Origin: Azolla caroliniana
Taxonomy: Eukaryota > Polypodiophyta
Length of the DNA stretch: 64,000 nucleotides
NCBI GenBank assembly: GCA_043228905.1
Contig: JBHGNT010000020.1
Span: forward strand, 3,410,001-3,474,000
Reading direction: 5' to 3'
Of the stretch, positions 22,801-33,777 are shown piece after piece. The stretch's first letter is position 1; each line of letters begins with the position of its first letter. The notes below the pieces were generated by a model, which was not told the DNA's origin, made no database searches, and saw nothing but the letters and a program-made list of their open reading frames with translations. The position numbers were made by a program, and so were the translations under genes.

Positions 22801-25758
22801 GGTCTTCTTCAACTGCATGTTACACTACAAAAAAAGGGTAATAAAGTGTCGTAAACATTGTAAAATACTCAACATATAATATGCATACAATAAGTATGGT
22901 AATGGCGGAAAAGATCGGCGGTCTCTTTTTGTCCACTTTTGGTTGAAGTTCACGTTGTTAATAGCGTGAGGCGTTTTGCAGATATTCTAAATATAAAAAT
23001 ATGTAGAATATGAAATTACTTCTTAGATTTGTATTGTATCTAACTATTGTTTTTTGGGAAATTCTTATTATTATTATTAGTAGTAGTAAATGTAAAATAT
23101 TTGTTAAATATATAAAATACGTTAAATATATGGAAAATTTGAAATGGCAGTTCTAAGGATGTAGAATACATTTTAGAATTCTATACATAAAACATGCATT
23201 TTTTAACTGTGGTCATAAATATGTTGGGAGTCACTAGATGGCTCCTTGGTGCATGAAAGCAGGGCAAAACTGCATCTTCCACAAAAACAACAGCTACCAA
23301 GAATGTATCTGGTTTGGGGATGATACAGACTACAACCTTTACTTTCACACTAAGTATTTTCTCACATTATTCTAAGCACGTTCACACAGAACTATCACAA
23401 CTTGTCAACAATCACAATAGAATTCTTAAAAACATATCGAGGCACTGAGTTTGTGAACCTCTTGTGCACATCGTCACGGATTATTGTTTCATTATTCTCT
23501 TTATTCTTGGATAGATGATGCTATGTACCAGATATCAATCATAGCTTAAACATGGAAATCTTTGGTCTTGCATGCATGGTGGAGATTTCACTTCATGAGG
23601 AATTAGTTATTTTGGGTTGAGAAAACATTGTAAGCTGTAATCTCTTGTTTGGTCTTATGGGTCATTTTGACCTATTAAAAGACATAATATAGCTTTTATT
23701 CCTCCAAGAGACAGCAAATTGATCTCCAAGCATGAATGAAATCTGCCCTATTCCTTTTACCCCTTGAGGTTGTGTATTGATGAAAGATGTTCTTTCGCCT
23801 TGCTTTTCAAATATTCAAGCTAGAGGGATGGATACCTATGATCATCCCAAGCTTTGGATTTTTATCAATAAAACCATTTGCTTTAGAGTATGTTTGTCAT
23901 TAGTATTTTTTATATGTTATACTGTATTTAAGAAATGAATAACTATGGTTGATAGTTATAAAGTAATATATTGTCACTCTTGTTCATTGATTTAATTAAG
24001 GAGGTGCTATTCTTCTCGTATCTCATCTGTTTTGGAGGTTCATATGCTTCCTCTTTTCCCTGTATGTCTAAATTGTAAAAAGGAAGAAGGAAATTTACAT
24101 TGATCTTGATTTGTTCAGGTCTGGATTAACCTGGGTCCACTGCTTTATCACTTTGCTGATGCTATCAGTTATAATGGCAATGAGGTAAGCGTAATAGTTT
24201 TAATTGAAGTAAATATTCTTACAATCTGCTAGCATCCTTATCCTGGAGGATAAGTGAGTCAACTCAACTCAGCTGTGCCTGTATATGTCTGCTGGTTTAT
24301 GCTACTTTATTTGAAAATTTACTGTGTTGCAAACTATCTTTTTACAAAAGAAAGTGATTGCACTGGTAATGACCACACCAGTTGAGATTTCAATTTCCTA
24401 TGGAAGGAACTATGCAACAGAAACAATCATATTATCTTCTGTCTTTGTATGTGTCCACCTCGTGAAATCCATTTGAATAAACTGTAAGTGCATTGCTTGG
24501 CTGTTAAGCATGCACCTCTTTGGAGTCAATCCTATACGGAGTGTGCTAAGAATCGAAGTTGCATGGGTTGTATATTTATTGAATCCACATCACTAAAAGT
24601 GTATTGATTGTGCATAAGTACATAGACACTGTTGGATTTCCTCATAATGGTTGTCATCCCATGGATTTCATGCATCTTGAATGGCCAAATTTGGTGACAT
24701 TGAAAGTGTAGCATGGGTTTCACACACACAGATATGGGCTCATAATACTGTTTTGAATGCTTTTGGCATCTTTTGAATTTTATTATTATTTTTACCTTTT
24801 GTCACACTGGCATCTAATAAATTTCATCCATCGGACAGATACAACAGACTTCAGTATCATGATGATAATGGTTAATAGCATGAAATGTTTTTGTCATTGA
24901 TTTTCTCTATAATTTTGTTTTCGCTTCTCAATTTTTAATTAACTATTTTGAAGTTATTAAATCCTACCTGACTCAGGAATATACTTTTGCTTTAGATAAA
25001 TATTGTTCTTTCTGTTCCCATTTTGCTGTTTCAAACTATTTTGAAGTTATTAAATCCTAACTGACTTAAGAATATACATTTATTCTTGACAAGGATTTTT
25101 TTCTCTATTCCCATTTTCCTGTTTCATTGGAAATAAAATTTGATCTATTTTAAAGGGTTATTCAGAATTCCTTGCTTATGGACTGAAATTTAAACTAATG
25201 GTTGTACAAAAAAAATCACCTTGACATAAATGTGCATAATTGTTATAGGAGATGTCTGTGGAGCTCAGCCTAGAAGATGTAAAGAAGGTGGCTTCTCATT
25301 ATGGGCTTAATTTACTGGTAATATAACATTATTCAGGGCAATTTGTTTTTCGAAATTTTATTTTTGAGCACTCTGAATTGTTAAATTAACATGCTTTCTG
25401 CTTACAGAAGGAAAGCTCTATTGAGACGACCTATACAGCAAATCAGAGGTCTATGATACAGGTATGAATAATCTTTGGAGCATATTTATGTATTCTATAT
25501 TCTATATCCATTGGGGGGTGGAAATGATTTTAGAAGCTGTAGCAAAGTTCATTCTTGATAGCTTCTTTTTATCACAGCAACCAAATTGAAGTCCAAATTT
25601 TGTTGTGCTGAATGATTAGTAAATCTCTTTGTCTTATGCTGTAAAATGGTTGTCTACTTTCCCACATTTGCTGCCCATTTTTCTTATTTCAGACTCGGTA
25701 CATCACGGCTTTTTGGACAATGAGAAAAGGTAGTGAGGTGATAACAGCGAAGGATTGA
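14443..25758 (+). CDS. Carnosine N-methyltransferase homologue (N2227/UPF0586), 18 exons
   Basis: Exons: 14443-14522, 15514-15586, 15684-15727, 16915-16957, 17047-17252, 17349-17490, 17868-17939, 19094-19138, 19518-19597, 19720-19784, 19849-19915, 20000-20113, 20186-20259, 20436-20533, 24119-24184, 25249-25317, 25408-25461, 25693-25758. All junctions are GT-AG and keep phase; the total of 1458 nt gives 485 residues. Family blocks in order: [54 protein letters not shown], the SAM-binding [69 protein letters not shown] and [14 protein letters not shown]. Known members methylate carnosine to anserine in animals and yeast; the plant substrate is unknown. Exons 5-6 encode about 110 polar, poorly conserved residues (near 81-196) absent from the animal enzyme. 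The SAM motif has Ala where animal enzymes have Gly (GAGLAR versus GAGLGR). Start chosen as the ATG with a spliceable [11 protein letters not shown] block. Confidence 0.9.
16801..16870 (+). repeat. TA and TATATG microsatellite in intron 3
   Basis: About 12 TA units followed by five TATATG-type units and GTAT repeats, 40 bp before the exon 4 acceptor region. Confidence 0.9.
17998..18275 (+). repeat. 139-bp tandem duplication in intron 7
   Basis: Two direct copies (about 17998-18136 and 18137-18275) beginning TTGCAG-AAGCACCCGTATAA with only a few differences. Each copy starts with a CAG that resembles a splice acceptor, but no coding continues from it. Confidence 0.88.
20690..20800 (+). mobile_element. 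LINE 3' tail fragment (intron 14, copy 1)
   Basis: Contains TTGTTTGGTCTTATAGGCCA then TCTTAAAATACAGTAATATAT and a T/C-rich tail. It matches the 3' UTR of the LINE at 63846-63900 and two other copies in the same intron and orientation. A severely 5'-truncated insertion. Confidence 0.6.
20825..22205 (+). mobile_element. 5'-truncated LINE copy, interrupted by a MITE
   Basis: The first part reads [20 protein letters not shown] and [15 protein letters not shown], close in layout to the ORF2 stretch LEMGSLPIEIMAMERVVEYM of the LINE at 59324-62431. The MITE at 21103-21415 splits it. After it, [12 protein letters not shown] recalls the ORF2 block PNYKTIFFAERG. A tail with TTGTTTGGTCTTATACGAAA ends the copy at 22100-22205. 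Stops and frame changes are frequent; old. Confidence 0.5.
21103..21415. mobile_element. hAT-like MITE, 313 bp, 8-bp target duplication
   Basis: Ends are imperfect inverted repeats: TAGGAATCGACAATGGC on the left and, read inward from the right, TAGGAGTCAGCAACGGC. Flanks are CTAAGCAT (21095-21102) and CTAAACAT (21416-21423), an 8-bp duplication with one change. An 8-bp duplication and T/CAGG-type ends fit hAT. The interior is a maze of short AACCGGTTTGG-type inverted motifs and has no coding capacity. Confidence 0.7.
22206..23600. other. Intron 14 sequence, no feature recognised
   Basis: AT-rich intronic DNA. No open frame with recognisable similarity, and no repeat ends were found. Confidence 0.5.
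23605..23710 (+). mobile_element. LINE 3' tail fragment (intron 14, copy 3)
   Basis: Reads CTTGTTTGGTCTTATGGGTC then ATTTTGACCTATTAAAAGAC and AATATAGC. GGTCA and TGACC form a short hairpin, as in the LINE tail at 63846-63900. Confidence 0.6.
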
Positions 25759-25790
25759 GATCTCATCATCATCATTTAGTAATTATAATT

Positions 25791-26283
25791 CTAATCTGTA
25801 ACTCACGACTATCTCTCAGAATGAAATTCCCTTAAAGCTCAGTTCTGTGAGATGTTCGCAATGCGAGTTTTGTTCATCGCGGAAACATTGGAAGATGTAT
25901 GTACACTATTATGAGGTATCATTAATGAAGGATAAACTTTTCTAGGTAGGTTTTATGTATATGTATATGTAATTTGCTGCTCTTTATCTGATTCATTTAT
26001 ATGTTTTGGAATAGATAAGCTATGACAAGTAGTTTATGTTTTATGACCTTTCAATGTGAGCTTTTCTTGAAGATGTTCTATGGGCTTTGTAATTCTAATC
26101 TGTTACTCATGACCATCTCTTGGAATGAAATTCCCTTAAAGCTCAGTTCTGTGAGATGTTTGCAATGTGAGTTTTGTTCATTGCAGAAACGTTGGAAGAT
26201 GTATGTACACTATTTTGAGGTATCATTAATGAAGGATAAACTTTTCTAGGTAGGTTTTATGTATATGTATATGTAATTTGCTT
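25791..26283 (+). repeat. Duplicated 3' UTR of the methyltransferase gene
   Basis: About 190 bp directly after the stop codon (25791-25980) are repeated at 26088-26283 with a spacer of about 110 bp. Shared blocks include AAATTCCCTTAAAGCTCAGT, GGAAGATGTATGTACACTAT and AGGTTTTATGTATATGTATA. About a dozen differences separate the two. Alternative polyadenylation sites could result. Confidence 0.85.
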
Positions 26284-26470
26284 TTTTGTGTTTAAACATC
26301 CATTTTGATTTGTTTCAAATTTATTTTCATATATCAACTTTTCCAACAGTGGATGTAAGTGATAGATGTGATTACCATGTGAATGTTGGATTGCCATTGA
26401 TTTGAGCTAGATAAAATATCAGAAGTGTTGAATGACATGAAATGGAGAGCAAGGAACTTAGAATCAAGGA

Positions 26471-27420
26471 ACTCTTCTTAGAAAGATCGCATGGGAATTC
26501 CATATTTTCAAATTCATTAGTGGACAAAGAACCTACAAAGCAATGGCACTCATAAACATGAACTCTAACCACAACACAAAAGTAGGAGCGGAAGAGGTGA
26601 ATCATAAAGGAGGAATTTCAAATGTACAACTTCCTAATTACACTAGAAATTTGGCATTGTGGCAAGCCCAAACCACATCAAGGTAGATTGTTGCAAGAAA
26701 GAGAACTCTTCTTAGAAAGATCACATGGGAATTCCATAATTTCAAATTTATTAGTGGACAAAGAACCTACAAAGCAATGGCACTCATAAACATGAACCCT
26801 AACCTCAACACAAAAGTAGGAGCGGAAGAGGTAAATCTTAAAGGAGGAATTTCAATTGTACAACTTCCTAAATACACTAGAATTTTGGCATTGTGGCAAG
26901 CCCAAACCACATCGAGGTGGGTTGTTGCAAGAATGAAAACTCTTCTTAGAAAGATCCCATGGGAATTCCATATTTTCAAATTAATTAGTGGACAAAGAAC
27001 CTACAAAGCAATGGCACTCATAAACATGAGCTCTAACCTCAACACAATAGTAGGAGCGGAAGAGGTAAATCTTAAAGGACGAATTTCAATTGTACAACTT
27101 CCCAATTATACTAGAATTTTGGCATTGTGGCAAGCCCAAATCACATCGAGGTAGATTGTTGCAAGAAAGAGAACTCTTCTTAGAAAGATTGCATGGGAAT
27201 TCCATATTTTCAAATTTATTAGTGAACAAAGAACCTACAAAGCAATGGCACTCATAAACATGAACTCTAACCTCAACACAAAAGTAGGAGCGGAAGAGGT
27301 GAATCGTAAAGGAGGAATTTCAAATGTACAACGTCTTAATTATACTCGAATTTTGGCATTGTGGCAAGCCCAAACCACATCAAGGTGGATTTTTGCAAGA
27401 ATGAGAATGATGTGACAAAC
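26471..27420 (+). repeat. Four 234-bp tandem repeats with a 78-codon frame
   Basis: Units begin at 26471, 26705, 26939 and 27173 (ACTCTTCTTAGAAAGAT), exactly 234 bp apart. The period is a multiple of three, and one frame reads through every unit: LLRKIPWEFHIFKLISGQRT, then YKAMALINMN and VGAEEVNLKGGISIVQLP, then ALWQAQTTSR. The only stops noticed in that frame are TAG in place of TGG after TTSR in some copies; copies 2 and 3 are joined as an open 125-codon stretch at 26777-27154. I do not recognise the protein. Confidence 0.85.
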
Positions 27421-27539
27421 ATTAGCTAAGGACATCATGGGGTAGACGCCACGGGTTCATTGCATCAAATGGGTGCAACCATATGACAAATCAAATTGAA
27501 TGGTATTTTGAGTGGTGAACCACTCGAACAGCTTGAGTA

Positions 27540-27700
27540 GTGTGTCTGTGTGTGTGCTAATGGCCTCATGAGTAAATAGCCAAAAGGGTTATGTTAACCC
27601 TAAGTTGTATATAAAGATACAACTTATTGTAAAATATGGTGGTAGCGAACCAAAAGTTGAAGTATAAACCATTAACACATGTAGGAACTAATCCGGTCAA
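27540..27700 (+). mobile_element. LTR-like fragment
   Basis: A short region with GGGTTATGTTAACCCTAAG, a TATA box (GTTGTATATAAAG) and then GGTGGTAGC with AAAAGTTGAAGTATAAAC. The Co2 LTR has the same order of elements (CCCTAAGTCAG, AGTATATAAA, GGTGGTTGC, AAAAGTTGAAATAAAC). Probably a distant relative's LTR; ends not found. Confidence 0.4.
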
Positions 27701-28998
27701 TAGGATAACCTGACTCAAGTAATTCAAAACTCAATAGGGTAAAAAATGTGGAGGACGTGGACAAAGCATGACTTATGGTAGTAAGGATTGTAGTTACGAA
27801 CAAATTTCCACATGGGCAAACACCCTATAGTTTGTGAGCTAAGAGAGAGAGGGTGTCTAGTTACTCTTAAGGGTGTTCATGGAGTTAACTAATTCACATG
27901 GCAAAGCCTCTTCTTATACTTACTCTCACACTCAATTAAACAATTAAAAATGTATCAATGAAAAATATGTATGTTTTCAATGTTAGTCTCTTCATTAATG
28001 AAGAAGAGGACATGAGAAATCACTTGTCAACAACCCACTTTTATTGATTAATTCAACTAATCATTATCACTCACCAAGATGAAACACAAACACTTAAGAG
28101 GAAAGCTTAAGTTTTGAGCTTAAGTGGGTGTGGGACAAAGTCATTGGGTGGTTGGAGAATAAAACCAAGCTCTAATTCATGATGAAAAAGTGAAGAAGAT
28201 GAAGTAAAAAGATATACTTCTTGTTTTGGAAAAGAAGAAGAAGCTAATACTTCGCATTTATACTTCTTGTACATGATATAAGTACATATTTTATATCTCG
28301 CCCAAAGGCTTTTCTTTAAGGTTTATATGTCTCTTTCGTGTTGTTATGTTGGGCCAATGTTGTATCATTGGACAAGGTACTTAATGTGAAGTGACCAACC
28401 GATACATAGCCACATTGAAGTTGATTTAATTTTTCATTAAACTCCACCCACTAGCCAATACACATGTTTCCATGGGCATATCTCACCCAATGAGCAAATT
28501 TGTTCCAACAACTTGCTCTCAAAATATAGTCATCTAATATATTCTACTTGAAGCTCTTAAATTCAATTTCACAAGGATGATGACGATAGGTTGTCATAGG
28601 AGGAGGTCATCCAGACACCCTCTTGTTGCATCTTACATGGGTACAATTTTAGATGAGCAAATATATTTCAGCCACTAGATTGACCAAATTGTTCTGCTAT
28701 CTTATCTTTTGCAACCCTCATTGTTGCAACGTCTATCCCTTTGCTACTACATTTGCTTGATTATGAGGGTCATTGGAGTTAACTCCATATCCTCCATGTG
28801 GTTTTCTAATTTCATATTGTTTCTACTTAGACTCTATCTCCCCCTCCCACCCCTTTCATGTTAGGTTCACTAATGTCAAGATACTTTTAAGATATGTTCA
28901 ATGCAAGGTGTGAAACCATCCATATTTTGGAACCAGAGAAGAGAAAGGAATATGAAGGGACGGTTGTAGGAATTAGACAAAAAATTTCGCCATCCTAT
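27701..28998. other. No gene seen
   Basis: AT-rich sequence between the LTR-like fragment and Co3. Open frames are short, with no recognised motif. Confidence 0.5.
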
Positions 28999-29246
28999 TG
29001 TTATAAATTGGTGGAGCAAAGAGCCAAGACAAAATAGTTGAGGGAAGAAAAGCTCTTTTGCAAAAAAGGGGGGGGGAAAACAGAAGATACAATGGCTGTA
29101 ATAATTCTGCCTTTGTGTCACAAAGGGGTTTTTCTCACACACCCTATCTCTCGAAAAGGGGAAAAATAAAGTAAAAGGTAAAAGACAGGAGCACAAGCCA
29201 TTTTGGCCTTTTCACACTATGTACATGTCTCTATGTACATATAACA
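28999..29246 (-). repeat. Co3 3' LTR
   Basis: 248 bp, nearly the same as the 243-bp 5' LTR. Preceded on the minus strand by the polypurine-like TAGTGGGAGATTG. Confidence 0.9.
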
Positions 29247-29344
29247 ATCTCCCACTAAAAGGCCTAAACTAAGAGTGTGAACAATAGAAAGTTGAACTAT
29301 ACAAGGCTTATACCTCCCACCCGATGGGCATATTACATAAGGCA

Positions 29345-29886
29345 CTAGATGATCCCCATCAAGTGACGACAATGCCCCAATGCATCTTGTGGTAGGGGCT
29401 TGGTCAATGCGTCTACGGCATTTTCTCGAGAGACAACCTTCTCAAGGCTAATGCAACTATTAGCTAAGCATTCACGAATAAAATGGTATCGCACTCCAAT
29501 GTGGTTGGTCTTTGCATGATATACTAGATTCTTAGCCAAAGCAATGGCACTCTGACTATCAAAAAACAATTTGGGTACATGTTGAGGTATACCCATGTCA
29601 CTAGCTAATTGAGACAACCAAATTGCTTCGTTACATGCCTCATTGGCTACAACATACTCAGCCTCTGTAGTTGACAATGCGACACATTCTTGAAGACGGG
29701 ATCTCCAAGCAATGGCACCTCCCATAATTTGAAAAATGTACCCTGAATCTGTGTATCCAATGATAGAGACATCACCTCTACCCAAACATAAGTATCTTTA
29801 GTGTCACTCAGATATCTCATTATCAACTTGAGTGCATCCCAATGTTTCTTACCAGGATTTGGCATGAATCGACTTACCACTCCCAT
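29345..29886 (-). pseudogene. Co3 RNase H
   Basis: Copia RNase H blocks: GYTDSGYIFQIMGGAIAWRS, CVALSTTEAEYVVANEACNE, FFDSQSAIALAKN, then the C-terminal NAVDALTKPLPQD. The segment around the first block has lost a few residues (TDS-G-Y in place of TDSDWAGC) and one frame change joins it to the RT part. Confidence 0.87.
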
Positions 29887-30904
29887 GCAAATGCAATGTC
29901 TGGTCTAGTAGCCACCATGGCGTACATGAAACTACCAATCACGGATTGATAAGGAACCTTGGTCATGAATTCCATGTCCTCATAAGATGTGGGGCAATCA
30001 CATGTGCTCAACTTTACATATGTAGGCAATGGAGTCCTCAACAACTTTGTATTCTCCATATTAAACCTCTTGAGTACTTTGGATATGTACTCAGCTTGAG
30101 ACAGGTAAATGCATCGCTTACTCCTATCACGAGTAATACACATACCAAGAATATGTTTTGCATCTCCCAAATCCTTCATGTCAAAAGTCTGGCTCAAGTT
30201 TTTCTTCAACAAGGATAACTCATCCTTGTTTTTACCAACGATAAGCATATCATGAACATAGAGTATCAACATAATGGAACTCTCATTTGAACATTTTTTC
30301 GTATAAAGACAAGGATCCTCATTGCTTCTAGTGCACTCCTGATTCTTCATAAAAGCATCAAACTTTTGGTACCACAATCTTGGGGACTGCTTAAGCGCAT
30401 ACAAGCTAAGCTCTTCTTGAGTTTACATACCAAGTGTTCTTTGCCTAGGGCTTCATAACCTTCTGGTTGTTCCATATAGATCTCCTCATTAAGATCCCCA
30501 TGCAAGAAAGTAACATGTACATCCATTTGGACTAATTCTAAGTCCTGATTCACAACTAAGGCAAGAAACATGCGCAATGTAGTCATCTTAACTACAGGAG
30601 AGAAAATTTCATCAAAGTCAACTCCTAGTTCTTGCTTGAAACCTTTCGCTACCAATCATGCTTTGTACTTTGGAGAAATCCTATCAGATGTATATTTATA
30701 CTTGCAGACCCACTTGCATGGTAATGCTTTCCTATCCTTTGGCAAAGGTACTAAATTCCAAGTACCATTTTTATAAATACTATCCAATTCACTTTGCATG
30801 GCATTCTCCCACTTAGCATGATCAATAGCCAACATAACTTCTTTATAGCAAGAAGGTTCACCTGCATCCGTTAACATCACATAGTTTGTGAGTGGCCTAG
30901 AGAC
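29874..30904 (-). pseudogene. Co3 reverse transcriptase
   Basis: RT blocks: LPCKWVCKYKYTSD, GVDFDEIFSPVVKMTTLRM, MDVHVTFLHGDLNEEIYMEQ, MYALKQSPRLWYQKFDAFM. The catalytic YVDD reads YVHD (LILYVHDMLIVG), which would abolish activity. A TGA (CGA expected, K-A-stop-LVAKGF) lies at 30656-30658 and a frame change near 30400. Confidence 0.88.
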
Positions 30905-31306
30905 ATGAGTAGATCATCTCACTGGTTGCTGAACTGTAGTCGGAATGTTTTCAGGTTGTACACATGCATCATCATTTTGAACATCCTCATATGGGTGAAC
31001 ATTTGTAGGACTGTTCGGCATAGGTATGAGATTATTCTTTTGCACACTAATAGAGGGTGTAACATCTTGAAACACCACTTTCCTCACTTCCACTTCCTTA
31101 ATTGGCTGCTTATGCATAATCTTTTCATTGAAAACGACATCACTACTTTTGACTATAGTGCACATTTCGAGGTCCCATAAGCGATATCCAAACTGACCAT
31201 CTATACCATAGCCGAGAAAAATACATTTTTGCTTTTGAAATCTAGATTCTGCCTTAACTGTTTTGGAACATGAACATATGCTTCACATCCAAACACTCTA
31301 AGATGA

Positions 31307-32162
31307 TCATAGTGAGGGGTTTTTCCAGTCCATGGCTCTTGTGCCACTTAAGCCTTTGGTAGTACTAGGTGATAGATTAATCACATGAACAATAGTCCAA
31401 ACCGCTTCTGCCCAAAAACCTTTAGGAAGGTTTGCATGGTGCAACCTAGAAACAACTCTACCTCTATTCATCCTTTCTATTACGCCATTTTGTATAGGAG
31501 TGTAGGGGGCAGTATACTCTCTACGAATGCCTCTAGACTCGCAAAAAATCTTGAACTCATTACAAGTATATTCACCACCATTATCAGAACGTAAAGCTTT
31601 AAGCTTTATTCCTTTTTCAGTCTCAACCGAGGCAAGCCATTTTCTAAAAGTGGGGTATACATCACCCTTTCCCTTTATGGGATACACCCACACCTTTCTT
31701 GTGGCATCATCAATAAATGTAACAAAATACAAAGCTCCACCCAATGATCTAGTAGGCATAGGGCCACATACATATGTATGAACTAGATCCAAGGGTTGAG
31801 TAGAAGAATTAGAACAAATCTGATGTACACTTCCCGTTTGTTTACCATATTGACAATGCTTACAAACTGAAAAATTAGAAAATGATAACACAAGTAAATA
31901 GCCAAAACGTGACAGAGTTTCCATTCCACTACAAGACATATGATGGCCTAAACGACCAATGCAAATACAAGTCATGGGCTGTTCTATGACAATCAAAAGA
32001 TGTTCTTTCTGATGAACAACTAAGGGATAAAGTGAAGCAACTTTGTTCCCTTTGGCAATAACCATATTTCCTTTTGTAATACGAAAAGATTTGGAAGCAA
32101 ATATCACTTTATATCCAATGTCATCTAGCTGTCCAACAGACATCAAGCTACGAGTTAGCTCA
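31307..32162 (-). pseudogene. Co3 integrase
   Basis: Reads ELTRSLMSVGQLDDIGYKV (pre-integrase), a zinc finger region ending FSVCKHCQYGKQTG, then the core with FIDDATRKVWVYPIKGKGD, LRSDNGGEYTCNEFKIFCES and YTPIQNGVIERMN. After ERMN several residues are lost before RVVSRLHHANLPKGFWAEA. Gy2 inserted just upstream, within the protease-integrase linker; three leading codons of the present ORF come from the Gy2 LTR. Confidence 0.88.
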
Positions 32163-32167
32163 GGCAC

Positions 32168-32463
32168 TGTCACGGATCATAAGCTCAAGAGACAAGCAAG
32201 AAGATAACCAAATGGACAAGAAAGAAGATAGTATTAAAGGAAAGACTCCATAACTGGTGTTGTTCACCTTGATTTCCTTCAAGGTGAAATCCTCTATTTA
32301 TACTACATGGCATGCATACTTGTTGCACGCATGTGAATCTACAATAGAGCATGTAGGTATGCATGCATGTGCCAAGTGTAAATACTACAAGGGAGCAACT
32401 ATGCCATGATGCTAGCAAAATAATAAGGACCAATTATATACATAACTATGTACTAGATATCTT
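32168..32463 (-). repeat. Gy2 3' LTR, truncated
   Basis: Shares almost all bases with 35515-35810 but lacks the 54 or so bases at the LTR start that the 5' copy has at 35812-35865. Confidence 0.88.
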
Positions 32464-32487
32464 GATTGTTGAGCATACGCAACATCC

Positions 32488-33735
32488 CTAGGCATCCCTA
32501 GGGCGGAGTGCAAGGTCAGCTCGGCGAGAAAGGGCATCAACCTTCCCATGTTGGCCACCATGTCGAAATACGATCTCAAAATCGTAGTCGGCGAGAAATG
32601 TCGACCAACGGGCCTGCCTTCGATTCAAAGTACGAGTGGTGGAAAAATAAACTAAATTTTTATGATCAATCACTACCTGGACACGATGTTGTGCGCCGGC
32701 CAAGTAGGGTCGCCATTCTTCAAAGGCAGCAATGATAGCAGCAAGCTCCTTGTCGTAAATGGGATAATTGATTTCAGATGTCGTAAATTTTCGGGAATAG
32801 TAAGCCACTAGGTGCATTAGGTTGTTGTCGTCTGCCTAGGATAAGATGGCGCCAATGGCAAAGTCAGAGGCATTGGTTTCGACTTGGGTGGGTTTTGTGG
32901 GGTCGGCATGTAGCAACACCGGGGCAGTGATGAATGCATGTTTGAGTGAGTCGAACGCATTTTGCGCCTCCGAGGTCCATAAAAATTGAGTGCCTTTATG
33001 GGTGAGAGCAATAAGAGGTTGCGCTAGGGTGGAAAACCCCTTGATGAAGCGACGGTAAAAATTTGCGAAGCCGAGGAAGGATTGCACATCTTTAAGTCGC
33101 CTTGGAGTCGCCCACGCCTGAATGACAGAGACCTTCTTCATATCCATGGTGATGCCAGTGGGCGAGATGATGTAGCCCAGAAATTCGATCGAGGTACGGT
33201 CGAACTTGCATTTCTTGCCTTTGGCATAAAGACCATGCTCGCAAAGTTTGGCAAGAACTAATCGGACTTGGCGAGTGTGCTCCTCCATGTTTGGCGAGAA
33301 AATGAGAATATCATCGAAGTAAATGACAACAAAAAGATCAAGATATTCCCGGAATATATCGTTCATCATATGTTGAAAAACTGCGGGAGCGTTAGTAAGA
33401 CCAAAAGGCATTACCTTGTATTCGAAATGCCTATACCGTGTTCGAAATACAGTTTTCCATTCATCCCCCAGATTGGTGCGTACTAGATTGTACGCTCCAC
33501 GCAGATCAACTTTGGAGAAGACACGTGCAACTCGGAGCCGATCAAGGAGTTCGGGGATCAGAGGTAGCGGATAACGGTTGCGCACAGTGAGTTTGTTGAG
33601 ACCTCGGTAGTCGACGCATAAGCGTAGAGAGCCGTCCTTCTTCTTCACAAATAAAATGGGGGCCCCGGCTGGTGACTTAGAAGGTTGAATAAATCCTTTC
33701 TCGAGGTTCTCATCGAGTTACACACGAAGGGCCTT
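32488..33735 (-). pseudogene. Gy2 reverse transcriptase and RNase H
   Basis: RT reads [40 protein letters not shown] and the catalytic [12 protein letters not shown], then [12 protein letters not shown]. RNase H reads [13 protein letters not shown], where the first catalytic block has V-E-T-N-A-S-D, then YDKELAAIIAAFEEWRPYL and GKVDALSRRADLALRP. A TAG near 32836 separates the RT and RNase H stretches in the same frame. Related in sequence to the Gy3-5 family. Confidence 0.87.
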
Positions 33736-33777
33736 CAACTCTGGTGCATACAACGCATATAGAGGACCAAAGGGTGG

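Noticed and set aside
26372-26979. Minus-strand ORFs over the 234-bp repeats
   Set aside because: They are shadows of the plus-strand frame and do not extend through the units.
28876-29196. ORF beginning MCSCLLPFTLFFPFSRDRVC, repeated at 37330-37695
   Set aside because: Both are readings of the Co3 LTR; the recurrence is due to the two LTRs, not a gene family.
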